NCBI GenBank assembly: GCA_024697025.1
Contig: JAILGH010000003.1
Span: forward strand, 1-64,000
Length of the DNA: 64,000 bases
From: Pseudobutyrivibrio sp.
GTDB lineage: Bacteria > Bacillota > Clostridia > Lachnospirales > Lachnospiraceae
Direction of reading: 5' to 3'
Part shown: piece by piece, positions 8,597-17,543 of the stretch
Layout of the letters: each line of letters begins with the position of its first letter
Position numbering within the stretch: position 1 is the stretch's first letter
Made by a program: the position numbers and the translations under genes
The notes under the pieces: model-generated
Seen by the model: the letters and a program-made list of their open reading frames with translations, nothing else
Databases searched by the model: none
What the model was told of the DNA's origin: nothing

Positions 8597-10183
8597 TTAC
8601 TGAAGAAGCTGTAATGCCAACTGTGGCAGCTCATTGGCCTGCGCAAGTGCTGATACACCTGCCTGCTCTAATACATTGAGCTTTGTATATTCAACCATAG
8701 TTGTTGCCATATCAGTATCTTCTATTCTAGAAATAGCCGATGTCATGTTTTCTTCTGTTGCGTCCAAAGATTTTGTTGTGTGATCAAGCCTGTTCTCGTA
8801 AGCACCTAACTGAGAACGCACAGCTGTTACATAATTAAGGGCAGTACCAAGAGCATCCATTGCATCCTCTGGTCCATCCATCTTGGTTACATCAACCTTG
8901 TCTATGTACATAAACTCAGTTGTTACTGCTGCAATTCTAACATCAATGGATTGTCCCTTATTTGCACCTACCTGAAGTGACATAGAACCTATGTCAGTTA
9001 CATTAAAGGTGATTCTTCCTTTATTTGTTGCTGATGTATCTGATTCTCTATCAAATCCTGCTTCAGCGTAGAACGATAACTCAAAACCTTTTGTATCTTT
9101 TACAGTAATGTGGTTACCATCGTAGTTTACTGTAGCTTGCTTTCCAAACAAAGATGGAACAACTGTCTGGTCATCTCTATAAAGATTAATCTCGGCGTCT
9201 GTACCTACTTTTTCAATGATAGGTCCGTTCTCACCTGCTGTAAAATCAGTTTCTGAAAATCCTAAAGCCTTGGCAAACTCTACGCTCGATAACTCAATCT
9301 TTAAGTTTGCATCAGCTCCAAATTTCTCTGATCGTATTTCAAGTTTCTCATTTGGATTTGAAATAATAACACCAGCTTTTTCACATGCGTCTCTAAGCTG
9401 CCCGTATACAGATTCGCTGCTAGCGCCCTGCATAAGCTGAATTCCATATCCATTTATAGTAATAGAGCCTGATATTCCAAGGCCGCTACCACTGGCTGTC
9501 TGTGTACCATTTTTTGTAACTGTCCAATCGGTGCCATCAATATAATCCATGAAATTTGCGTTACTTGGAACTGTAATTGATGTGACTGTAGTTTCATTCA
9601 AATAATCATTTGTCACTGTTTCTGTGAAGTTTCCACCAGTGCTTGCAGTTGCTGCTGCAGTACCTTGAGTCGCAGCTTTCGTAATATCTAACTGATAAAT
9701 TCCAGCTGGAACTTTATTAGATGACTGCATTCTTGTACAGTGGTCTGCATAAATTCGAGTATCCAAAGAACCATTTAACAAATTGATGCTGTTAAATTCT
9801 GTTGTATCAGCAACTCTATCTATTTCTTCTAATAATGAGTTGATTTCTTTTTGGATTGCTTCTTTTTCATCGTCAGAGTTTGTTCCGTTTGCAGCTTGAA
9901 CAGCAAGTTCTCTCATTCTTTGAATCATGCCTGTAACTTCATTGAGAGCGCCTTCTGCTGTCTGAAGTACTGAAATTCCGTCGGAACCGTTAGTAGATGC
10001 TTGGTCTAAGCCATCGATTTGTGCCTGCATTTTGGCAGCAATAGCTATGCCAGATGGGTTATCTGACGCATGATTAATGTTAAAACCTGAGCTTAACTTT
10101 TCCATTACATCTGAAAGGGAACTCTCAGTACCAAGAAGTTGGTTGTTAGTGATCACCGCTGACATGTTATTGTTAATTCTCAT
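8597..10183 (-). CDS. fliC: Flagellin
   Basis: A 528-residue filament protein. The conserved D0/D1 ends are clear: MRINNNMSAVITNN, KLSSGFNINHASDNPSG and GMIQRMRELAVQAANGT at the N-terminus, and EENMTSAISRIEDTDMA followed by QANELPQLALQLLQ at the C-terminus. Residues about 150-430 are the surface-exposed variable region, rich in Thr, Ala and Gly. There is no signal peptide, as expected for type III export. The gene is read from a SigD-type promoter about 85 bp upstream and has GGAGG before ATG. Partner chaperone fliS follows directly. Confidence 0.97.
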   Translation of the reverse strand: MRINNNMSAVITNNQLLGTESSLSDVMEKLSSGFNINHASDNPSGIAIAAKMQAQIDGLDQASTNGSDGISVLQTAEGALNEVTGMIQRMRELAVQAANGTNSDDEKEAIQKEINSLLEEIDRVADTTEFNSINLLNGSLDTRIYADHCTRMQSSNKVPAGIYQLDITKAATQGTAAATASTGGNFTETVTNDYLNETTVTSITVPSNANFMDYIDGTDWTVTKNGTQTASGSGLGISGSITINGYGIQLMQGASSESVYGQLRDACEKAGVIISNPNEKLEIRSEKFGADANLKIELSSVEFAKALGFSETDFTAGENGPIIEKVGTDAEINLYRDDQTVVPSLFGKQATVNYDGNHITVKDTKGFELSFYAEAGFDRESDTSATNKGRITFNVTDIGSMSLQVGANKGQSIDVRIAAVTTEFMYIDKVDVTKMDGPEDAMDALGTALNYVTAVRSQLGAYENRLDHTTKSLDATEENMTSAISRIEDTDMATTMVEYTKLNVLEQAGVSALAQANELPQLALQLLQ

Positions 10184-10267
10184 AGTGCCTCCTATAGCCG
10201 TAAAACAAATCTAGCATCCGTGCGGTGTTTAGTTTAAATAAAGATCATCCATGTCCTTACACTTTTT

Positions 10268-10294
10268 ATATCGGATGAAGCCCTCTAAACTTAA
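10268..10294 (-). promoter_or_regulatory. SigD (sigma-28) promoter of flagellin
   Basis: The minus strand reads TTAAGTTT, 11 bases, then TCCGATAT. This is close to the sigma-28 consensus TAAAGTTT-N11-GCCGATAA with exact spacing. It lies about 85 bp upstream of the flagellin ATG. Confidence 0.85.
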
Positions 10295-10325
10295 CCCAAT
10301 ATAATGATATTTTACCTTTAAAAAA

Positions 10326-10410
10326 GCACAAATCCTTGTATTTGTTGTGCCAACCGCCAAGCGTTAGCTTTTGGTCTAACTTTTGGTAGTCGGTGCCTTC
10401 GGACTTGTGC
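10326..10410 (-). terminator. Large branched hairpin ending in a T run, after the FliK-like gene
   Basis: On the minus strand GCACAAGTCC (10410-10401) pairs with GGATTTGTGC (10335-10326), closing an 85-base structure and followed by TTTTTT. Inside is a second stem, CCAAAAGTTAG against CTAACGCTTGG with a small internal loop, and further short complementary segments. It ends the upstream 967-codon gene and can act as a terminator, but it is far larger than needed and may be a structured RNA. Confidence 0.6.
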
Positions 10411-10448
10411 TCTTTTATTACATAGTATTTATTTTTCTATCCAAACAT

Positions 10449-13352
10449 TTAAAATAGCTCGCCAACAACCTTAATGTATCCTCGTGCGATTCCATATAAA
10501 GCCTGGGTCTGAATTTCATCGTCTTTTGCTTCATTTACCTGGAAGTTTCCAAGCTGCCAATTATATACATCGTTTACACTTACGCCTGATTCACGGGTAA
10601 ATGAGAAATCAAATTCAAATCCTGTCTCTGATTGCATTATTTCAGCTATTGTCTCTGCCTGGTTTGCAAACTGCTCTCTCATCTGAGCTGTCTCACATTC
10701 AACATTTGCAGAAACCTTTCCTGATTCATAATGGAAGGTTGTTGCAACAGTTCCTGTAGACTCTAAATACAGGGCCATCTTTATCAATCCTGATTGACCA
10801 TTTCCTCTTACAATTCTAAGGTTCATATTACCTGCTTCGTCAGCTATCATAATAGGAATATGGAAGGTCTCGCCGCTTGTAGCCATTTGCTGAATTGCCT
10901 TTGACTGTTGAATCACTAGTTTCATTCCATCCATATCAACAGTTCTTACATCTTCCATTTCAATCATGGTTTTCATGACATTTTCAGCTAAGACCCCAAG
11001 TGCCTCCTCTGCCTCTGCCATATCTTCTGGTGTGCGACAAGCCTCAGCAAATTTTTCATAGGCTTCATTTATTAATTCTTCTATACCAATATCCTGCTGC
11101 TTAGCTGCGCGACCATATAAGTCTTTTATGACATTTCCGTTGTTCTGAATAAGTGCTTCTAATGCACTAATCATATTTGCAGAAGATGGAATGTTAAACT
11201 GCTCTAAAATCTTTTCTACTGTTGGAGCAAAATTTAACGCTTCCTTTATCTGCTCTGTTACATAGCTTGTATAATCTAAAGCCATGTCATCAGATACCTC
11301 TTCCATAGCTTGAGCAAACTCATCCGGATTCATCTGAAGAATTGTATCCTCTCCAAGGGCTTGCATTTTAGCTGGAGTCATTGCTTCCTTGGCGTCGCGA
11401 CATCTGTTTGTTAGGAATACCTTTTCGATTTGCTGTGTTATTGAAAGGTCAGTAACAACCATCTCATCTAAAGCGCCAAACTTATCATTTATCTCATATT
11501 CACGACCTGTGTGCTTGCTTGAGCGTACCGCAGTCATAAGGTTTCTAAGAGTAACTTCTGTACCTTGACTTATCAACGCTCCAATAGCTGCACCATCTGA
11601 CTTATCCACCTGATGAAGAAGTCTGTACACACCTATATAAGCATCCCTCTCTGCCTCAGATATCTCTGTGGTATGTTCAGCCTTCCACAAGAATTTTGCA
11701 AAACTTTCTTCATCTGAAGTACTACCTAGTTCAGCCTTGATTTCCTCCGCCTTTTCCTTTAGGTCATTCATTGTCATATCAAGAGGATTATCACCTCTCT
11801 TTATCATCTCTGCCACAACTGCCGGTGTCATACTCTTAAATGTTCTTGCAACTAGCTCAGTTGATGCCTTGATGCTTGTAACTGATTCAGCATTTATTTC
11901 CATCTGATTGTATCCAAGAATACGAACTGCCGTCTGGCTAGACTCAGTTGATTCTATTCCAAGATCTGCAAGAATATCATCAACATTTTGGAATGCCTTT
12001 GCAATACTGTCCCCAAGGTCTCTTCTCACTTCTGTTCCAACTGCTTCGTATGTGCTTTCCATACGTGAATACTCTGCAGTAACAGAGACGCTGACTTCAT
12101 GAACATAAGAAAATTGCTCCATTCCAATATTTTGGAAGCGACCAAACATTGCTGCAGGGGCAGACTGTACCTCTGCCATTTCATTCATTACCTGCTTAAA
12201 GAGATTCACATTGCTGTCAGTTTTTTCTCCTGATTCTGCCTTAAGAAGAATCTGCAGTAAGCTTGTCTCTTGAAGCTTTAGCTTGTCCAATAAATCAGAT
12301 AAATCATTCGTATTTACGTTAATGCCATTTTTCATCATTGTGAAAGTGGCCTCAACTGTCATTGTTAGTTGAATTTCTGTGAGCTGTCTTTGAGCAGTAA
12401 TTGAAGGAAGAGCATTTACATCCATTCCCATCACTTCCTCAAAAGTTGCCTTTGCTTTATCCATGAGGGAATATCCCGGGATTAGATATGCATCCACTGG
12501 CTCTTTCCCCTCTGCAATTATATCTTCTATCGCTGTTTCAATCTGCTGCTCTGATGGCTTTTCATATTTGTCTAACTGCACCATGTACTCAAGATGCTCC
12601 TTTGTAATAGGAACATCTTGCTTCATCATGGTTGCCACCATATCTTTAAGTTCCATTGGTGACATAGGTCTTTGCGCAGACTCAGATTGTTCACTTTCTA
12701 TTTCAGAAATAAGTGAATCCAGCTTATCACCTAATTTTTCAAGAAGACTTACTATATCTTCATCACTTACTTCTTCTACCTGATTAGCAGGTGCAGAGTA
12801 AGTTGCATTATATATATTTGTAATTGTTGGTTCTAACTGATTTTTTACAAGATATGCCTGGGCTTCTATCGGCAATGTCTCTCCAAGACCCTTTGTCATT
12901 TCAACAGCTTGAGAAATAGAACCAGACATTGCTTCTATTTCTGCTTTTGATAGTCCACCCATTTTTGAAATGTCTGCCCCAGCTTTTGCTAGATTCATTT
13001 TGATTTGATCTACAACTGTTATCAATGTATGAGCATCCATATCCATAGGATTATGTCCATCCTCCGATACCTTTGCTGTAGCATCATCCGACCATGCTCG
13101 CTCCACATTTTTAACTGCCTCAACTGTAGATACACCAAGAGCTGATGCCTTTTCCACCTCACCGGCGAAATCCTCATCAGTCATCTTTCCTTTATTATCA
13201 TAGAATGCATTATCCACTGACAATGCTTTAAGTTCTTTATGGTTATTTGCTTTATTATCGTCCTTGATACCGCTGGTGCCTACGCCAAATCCTGGCTCTT
13301 TTGCACCTTCTGTTTTGATGTAATCCGTTACCTTGAGTCCTTCAATATTCAT
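10449..13352 (-). CDS. Large FliK/DUF6240-like flagellar protein
   Basis: A 967-residue protein without signal peptide or membrane segments. Most of it consists of imperfect helical repeats; phrases such as NPMDMDAHTLITVV, NPLDMTMNDLKEKAEEI and MNPDEFAQAMEEVSDDM recur and resemble the DUF6240 repeat proteins of Lachnospiraceae. The last 120 residues (NLRIVRGNGQSGLIKMALYL, then a segment with GKVSANVECETAQMREQF) resemble the C-terminal domain of FliK, the flagellar hook-length control protein. I infer a FliK-like ruler role or a filament-associated role; homology searches would be needed to decide. Good GGAGGG site before ATG. A SigD-like sequence upstream and flagellin downstream support a flagellar function. 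Confidence 0.6.
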   Translation of the reverse strand: MNIEGLKVTDYIKTEGAKEPGFGVGTSGIKDDNKANNHKELKALSVDNAFYDNKGKMTDEDFAGEVEKASALGVSTVEAVKNVERAWSDDATAKVSEDGHNPMDMDAHTLITVVDQIKMNLAKAGADISKMGGLSKAEIEAMSGSISQAVEMTKGLGETLPIEAQAYLVKNQLEPTITNIYNATYSAPANQVEEVSDEDIVSLLEKLGDKLDSLISEIESEQSESAQRPMSPMELKDMVATMMKQDVPITKEHLEYMVQLDKYEKPSEQQIETAIEDIIAEGKEPVDAYLIPGYSLMDKAKATFEEVMGMDVNALPSITAQRQLTEIQLTMTVEATFTMMKNGINVNTNDLSDLLDKLKLQETSLLQILLKAESGEKTDSNVNLFKQVMNEMAEVQSAPAAMFGRFQNIGMEQFSYVHEVSVSVTAEYSRMESTYEAVGTEVRRDLGDSIAKAFQNVDDILADLGIESTESSQTAVRILGYNQMEINAESVTSIKASTELVARTFKSMTPAVVAEMIKRGDNPLDMTMNDLKEKAEEIKAELGSTSDEESFAKFLWKAEHTTEISEAERDAYIGVYRLLHQVDKSDGAAIGALISQGTEVTLRNLMTAVRSSKHTGREYEINDKFGALDEMVVTDLSITQQIEKVFLTNRCRDAKEAMTPAKMQALGEDTILQMNPDEFAQAMEEVSDDMALDYTSYVTEQIKEALNFAPTVEKILEQFNIPSSANMISALEALIQNNGNVIKDLYGRAAKQQDIGIEELINEAYEKFAEACRTPEDMAEAEEALGVLAENVMKTMIEMEDVRTVDMDGMKLVIQQSKAIQQMATSGETFHIPIMIADEAGNMNLRIVRGNGQSGLIKMALYLESTGTVATTFHYESGKVSANVECETAQMREQFANQAETIAEIMQSETGFEFDFSFTRESGVSVNDVYNWQLGNFQVNEAKDDEIQTQALYGIARGYIKVVGELF

Positions 13353-13388
13353 CCAGTCCCTCCACGGTATATTACTTTTACATCTATT

Positions 13389-13416
13389 ATGTCGGACAAT
13401 ATTTTCATTTTCTTAA
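13389..13416 (-). promoter_or_regulatory. Possible SigD promoter of the FliK-like gene
   Basis: The minus strand reads TTAAGAAA, 12 bases, TCCGACAT, about 37 bp before the ATG. It resembles the flagellin promoter with one mismatch in the -10 and a spacer one base longer, so it is weaker evidence. Confidence 0.45.
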
Positions 13417-13575
13417 TCTAATTTTTCTTGCTAAATTTTTATACCTATAGTATTATCTCATTGCTTCTTTAAAATATTCTGAGAATCTATTCCTATATCC
13501 AACGTATTTCAACCTAATTATTTCTATAGGCAAGTCGCCTTCGTTTCACAATATGCAACTTGAAAGGAATAATTT

Positions 13576-14415
13576 ATGAATTCAACTACAATTAAATATC
13601 AAATTCCTGAATCAGGCGATTTATTTGTTCCAATGACAAATGATTATCTCTTTAAGATGATCTTACAAAGAAATAATCTAGTACTTAAGGAATTAGTTCA
13701 AGATTTACTACACATGGAGAGTGGTTCAATAAAATCAATTTCAATTACTAACCCTATTCATTATGGTGACACTATTAATGAAAAAACTGTTATTCTTGAT
13801 ATTGAAGCTATACTTAATGATACATCAATTGTGAATTTAGAAATCCAAGTAATTAACGAACATGATTGGGCTGAACGTTCTATCTACTATGCCTGTGAAG
13901 TTTATCAAAATCTCAATAAAGGAGATAGTTATCTTTGTGTAAAACCAATTCATCAGATTGGTATTTTAGATTTTACTTTATTTGAAGATAATCCATCCCT
14001 ACACTCTAAATATATGGTTATGAATACTAAAAGCCATAATGTTTATAGTGACAAATTCCAGATATACGTGTTAGACTTAAATCAAATAGAGTTGGCCACT
14101 GAAGAAGATAAAAAATTTAGAATCGACAAATGGGCTAAAGTATTTAAGTCAACAAAATGGGAGGAATTGCATATGTTAGCTAAAGATATGCCTATCATAG
14201 ATGAGGCCTCTAAAACTATATATGAATTAAGCGAAGAGAATCAAGCTCGTTTAGAAATGAGAGCAAGACAAGATGCTATTCGCAGAGCTAATGATCGCAT
14301 TATATATGAGCAAAGGCTCAAGGATAGTCTAGCTGAAAAAGAGGCTGCTCTCGCCGAGAAAGATGCACGAATAGCCGAACTAGAAAAACAAATTGCTGCT
14401 CTACAATCTAAATAA
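13576..14415 (+). CDS. Rpn-family (PD-(D/E)XK) recombination-promoting nuclease/putative transposase
   Basis: A 279-residue protein starting after GAAAGGAATAATTT. The motif order of the family is visible: PMTNDYLFKMIL near residue 20, then ILDIEAILND and VNLEIQVINEHDWAERSIYY near residues 75-105, which carry the nuclease Asp and Glu-x-Gln residues. The C-terminal 60 residues form a strongly charged coiled coil with repeated AEKEAALAEKDARIAELEK heptads. Rpn proteins are DNA endonucleases, often called PD-(D/E)XK nuclease family transposases, and are frequent in Lachnospiraceae. It is a lone plus-strand gene with its own terminator, consistent with horizontal spread. Confidence 0.8.
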   Translation: MNSTTIKYQIPESGDLFVPMTNDYLFKMILQRNNLVLKELVQDLLHMESGSIKSISITNPIHYGDTINEKTVILDIEAILNDTSIVNLEIQVINEHDWAERSIYYACEVYQNLNKGDSYLCVKPIHQIGILDFTLFEDNPSLHSKYMVMNTKSHNVYSDKFQIYVLDLNQIELATEEDKKFRIDKWAKVFKSTKWEELHMLAKDMPIIDEASKTIYELSEENQARLEMRARQDAIRRANDRIIYEQRLKDSLAEKEAALAEKDARIAELEKQIAALQSK

Positions 14416-14421
14416 ATTATT

Positions 14422-14445
14422 AAAGCCGAGGATTTCCTCGGCTTT
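14422..14445 (+). terminator. Terminator of the Rpn-type gene
   Basis: AAAGCCGAGG, loop ATTT, CCTCGGCTTT followed by TTTT; 7 bp past the stop. Confidence 0.95.
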
Positions 14446-14509
14446 TTTCTTATATCTTAATAAAAGTATAAAGAAAATTTTTTCTATACAAGGTTCTAGC
14501 AAAAAGAAA

Positions 14510-14531
14510 AAAGACCGGAAACCCGATCTTT
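14510..14531 (-). terminator. Terminator of the 88-residue membrane protein gene
   Basis: On the minus strand AAAGATCGG, loop GTTT, CCGGTCTTT and a T run, directly downstream of the stop. Confidence 0.9.
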
Positions 14532-14544
14532 AAATCTTGACTAA

Positions 14545-14811
14545 TTAATAGTACATTCCACTACCATGCATAACTGATGAGATAATAGATGCAAATACAG
14601 CAAAATAAAGTACTAATATGATTGCCATCATGATAAGCTGAGCAATCGCCCAATTCTTACGAGCTCTCTTCTCTACTGGATTGCCGCATGCCCAAACAAT
14701 AAGCATTACGATATTCACAAAAGGAATAATTCCTATAAGTAAAGTTACGAGCCATTGTCCTACTGTCATCTCGTCATTAGTATATACTGGTTGTACATTT
14801 TGATTATCCAT
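14545..14811 (-). CDS. Small membrane protein, two transmembrane helices
   Basis: An 88-residue protein of unknown function. After a polar N-terminus (MDNQNVQPVYTNDEMTVGQW) come a hydrophobic helix LLIGIIPFVNIVMLIVWACG, a basic loop VEKRARKNWAIAQ and a second helix. The IPFVNIVMLIVWA pattern is common in small uncharacterised Firmicute membrane proteins. It is monocistronic, with its own terminator. I assign no function. Confidence 0.7.
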   Translation of the reverse strand: MDNQNVQPVYTNDEMTVGQWLVTLLIGIIPFVNIVMLIVWACGNPVEKRARKNWAIAQLIMMAIILVLYFAVFASIISSVMHGSGMYY

Positions 14812-14911
14812 TAATAAAGTCCTCCCTTTCTTTTATGCTATTATAATAGCATACTAATAATTAGTTGGCAACTACTTTATTAATAAATTTTTAATACTTT
14901 TATGAATTTTT

Positions 14912-15511
14912 TTATAATTCTGTCCTACCGTCTAGAGCACGAAGCAAAGTTACTTCATCAATGTATTCTAGGTTTCCTCCTACTGGAACGCCTGAAGCTA
15001 TACGGCTAACCTTTATACCGGTTGGCTTGATTAGCTTGCTGATATATGCAGCTGTGGTTTCGCCTTCAAGGGAAGAATTGGTAGCTATAATAACCTCTTT
15101 AACGTCATTTTGTTGCAAACGTACCATGAGTTCTTTTAGCTTGATATCTCCTGGTCCAATACCTGCCATTGGGGAAATAGCGCCATGTAACACATGATAA
15201 ACACCGTCAAATTTGCCAGTTTTTTCATAGGCTGCTAAATCTCTTGTATCCTCAACAACCATAATAATGCTCTTGTTACGCTTTGGGTTTGAACAGATAG
15301 GACAGAGCTCGTCGTCTGTGAGAGTATAGCACTCCTTGCAGTAACGAACATTTTTCCTCGCTTGAATAATGGAATTAGCCAAGTCGTTAACCTTTTCCTC
15401 ATCCATACCTAAAATATGGAAAGCCAGCCTCTGGGCTGACTTACTTCCAATACTAGGCAAATCACTTAGCTCTGCTATTAAGTTGCTAATTTCTTTGCTG
15501 TAATATTCCAT
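14912..15511 (-). CDS. recR: Recombination mediator RecR
   Basis: A 199-residue protein of standard length. It has the N-terminal helix-hairpin-helix ([17 protein letters not shown]), the four-Cys zinc finger ([16 protein letters not shown], residues about 57-72) and the Toprim domain ([17 protein letters not shown]), and ends with [11 protein letters not shown]. RecR works with RecF and RecO to load RecA on gapped DNA. It follows ybaB by 3 bp in the conserved dnaX-ybaB-recR order. Confidence 0.98.
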   Translation of the reverse strand: MEYYSKEISNLIAELSDLPSIGSKSAQRLAFHILGMDEEKVNDLANSIIQARKNVRYCKECYTLTDDELCPICSNPKRNKSIIMVVEDTRDLAAYEKTGKFDGVYHVLHGAISPMAGIGPGDIKLKELMVRLQQNDVKEVIIATNSSLEGETTAAYISKLIKPTGIKVSRIASGVPVGGNLEYIDEVTLLRALDGRTEL

Positions 15512-15514
15512 TGA

Positions 15515-15853
15515 TTATAATCCAAATCCACCTGTAAACTTAGACATAGAAGCTGCGCTTACTTCATCAACCTTGCGAAGCGCCTCGTTTGCTGCCGCCA
15601 TAACAAGATCCTCTAGCATCTCAACATCCTCTGGATCTACTGCTTCTGGATCTATAGTAATCTTTGTGATTTCCTTCTTACCTGAAACTGTAACCTCAAC
15701 AACACCGCCACCAGCTGTACCAGTCATTTCGGTCTCTTCAAGCTGTGCCTGAGCTTCTTCCATCTGACGCTGCATACGCTGTGCTTGCTTCATAAGCTGT
15801 CCCATGTTGCCTGGCATACCGCCGCCTGGAAATCCACCTCTACCTTTACCCAT
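15515..15853 (-). CDS. YbaB/EbfC nucleoid-associated protein
   Basis: A 112-residue protein with a Gly/Met-rich start (MGKGRGGFPGGGMPGNMGQL), a long charged helix (AQRMQRQMEEAQAQLEE) and the beta region GGGVVEVTVSGKKEITKITI typical of YbaB. It forms tweezer-like dimers that bind DNA. AAGGAGG lies before the ATG. It sits between dnaX and recR, a nearly universal context that supports a role in replication-linked DNA repair. Confidence 0.95.
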   Translation of the reverse strand: MGKGRGGFPGGGMPGNMGQLMKQAQRMQRQMEEAQAQLEETEMTGTAGGGVVEVTVSGKKEITKITIDPEAVDPEDVEMLEDLVMAAANEALRKVDEVSAASMSKFTGGFGL

Positions 15854-15936
15854 TTTATAAGTCCTCCTTGCTTTTGCTATCTAATTATTTATTCAAATAA
15901 ATCTGTAATCTCATCATAATCTCTCAAAATAGCAGC

Positions 15937-17526
15937 CTAATCTTCCTGCTCTACCTCTATACCTAAATTTGCGAAATAATCTCTTGCATCTGTTCTAGTG
16001 TTTTGAGAGCTGATTCCACTTGAATTTATCTCCACCTTTACCTTAACAGTCTTGTGAATAATCTCCTCTATTGCCTTTTCTATTTCTTCGATAACCTCTG
16101 ACCTATTGACGAAATCTCCCGCCATTCGCTCCGAGCCGTCAGGCTGATCAAATATAAGCAACAACTCACCTGCATCGCTCACAGTAACAGTTGTCACCTC
16201 TCGTAAATACATCTTGATATTCTGTGGAACCCTACCAAGAACAGTACTCCACCTTCCAGAAATCTGCTGTACCTCCTCTGGAACTGCCGCAGGAAGCGGC
16301 TCTTTTTTAACAGGCGTCGCTACACTGGGGGTTGAACTAACCGCTCCTACCGGCGCTGCCATAACAGATACGCCCTCTTCAATCTTTTTTTCAAGATTGC
16401 CTATTCTGTTGTTTAAAGCAGAAATATCCTGCTCCATCTGTGGCTTACATAACTTTATTAGTGCAATCTCTATAAGTACTCTCTTTTGACTAGCATATTT
16501 AATATCATTAGAAAGGGCTGACAGGACTTGAATGTAACGCATTAATATTCCTGTGTCAACCATCTGTGCCTCTTCTTTTAAAAGAGCAAGATTGTCTGAT
16601 GACATCTCAAGGACATCTTCCATATCATCAGAACTCTTTATAAGCATAAGATTGCGCAAATACCATGTAAAATCATTTACAAATTGGTTAAGATCTCTTC
16701 CTTGAGTAATAATCTCTTCAAGAATGCCTATTGCCTCTGTAATCTGCCCCGCTATAATGTGACGAAGTAATCTTGAAAACACCTCAGTATCAATAGCTCC
16801 AAGAACCTTTAGCACATTGTCATATGTGAGCTTTTGTCCTATGTAAAATGCTATACATTGATCCAAAAGGCTTAGACCGTCACGCATGGAACCATCAGCA
16901 GCCTTGGCTATATATCTGATAGCTTTTTCCTCTACCTCTATTCCCTCCTTATCCATCAGCTCCTGCAATCGTAAAGCGATGGTGTCGATAGAAATACGAT
17001 GAAAATCATATCTTTGACAACGACTCAAAATAGTAATTGGAATCTTATGCACCTCTGTTGTAGCCAAAATGAACACAACATAAGAAGGTGGCTCCTCTAA
17101 AGTCTTGAGCAAGGCATTAAAAGCACCCACTGATAACATGTGGACCTCATCAATGATATATACCTTGTATTTGCCCTCTGTAGGAGGATATGCCACCTCC
17201 TCTACAATCTGCCTAATGCTGTCTACGCCGTTATTTGACGCAGCATCCATTTCAATTACATTCATGGAGTTACCGGCTGTGATAGACTTACACATCTGAC
17301 ACTCCATACAAGGACAGCCATCTACTGGATTCTCGCAGTTTATAGTGCGAGCGAGAATCTTGGCAATAGTTGTCTTACCTGTACCGCGGGTACCTGTAAA
17401 AAGATACGCATGTCCTATACGGTCGCTTTTTATTTGATTTTGTAATGTAGTAACAATATGGTCCTGACCTTTAACGTCCTCAAATGTCTGAGGTCTGAAC
17501 TTTCTGTAAAGTGCCATATAAGACAT
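15937..17526 (-). CDS. dnaX: DNA polymerase III subunits gamma/tau
   Basis: A 529-residue clamp-loader ATPase. Visible motifs: Walker A GTRGTGKTTIAK (about residue 45), a four-Cys zinc module (CENPVDGCPCMECQMC), Walker B and sensor KVYIIDEVHMLS, and the arginine-finger SRC motif ILSRCQRYDFHRI. Residues about 370-410 form a Pro/Ala/Val-rich linker and the rest is the tau-type tail. No clear slippery A run suggests a separate gamma product. It lies 18 bp after pfkA and heads the dnaX-ybaB-recR group. Confidence 0.97.
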   Translation of the reverse strand: MSYMALYRKFRPQTFEDVKGQDHIVTTLQNQIKSDRIGHAYLFTGTRGTGKTTIAKILARTINCENPVDGCPCMECQMCKSITAGNSMNVIEMDAASNNGVDSIRQIVEEVAYPPTEGKYKVYIIDEVHMLSVGAFNALLKTLEEPPSYVVFILATTEVHKIPITILSRCQRYDFHRISIDTIALRLQELMDKEGIEVEEKAIRYIAKAADGSMRDGLSLLDQCIAFYIGQKLTYDNVLKVLGAIDTEVFSRLLRHIIAGQITEAIGILEEIITQGRDLNQFVNDFTWYLRNLMLIKSSDDMEDVLEMSSDNLALLKEEAQMVDTGILMRYIQVLSALSNDIKYASQKRVLIEIALIKLCKPQMEQDISALNNRIGNLEKKIEEGVSVMAAPVGAVSSTPSVATPVKKEPLPAAVPEEVQQISGRWSTVLGRVPQNIKMYLREVTTVTVSDAGELLLIFDQPDGSERMAGDFVNRSEVIEEIEKAIEEIIHKTVKVKVEINSSGISSQNTRTDARDYFANLGIEVEQED

Positions 17527-17543
17527 AACAATTTACCTACCCT

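Noticed and set aside
12463-12783. Plus-strand ORFs inside the FliK-like gene
   Set aside because: They lie antisense to a long, well-supported reading frame and have no ribosome-binding sites.
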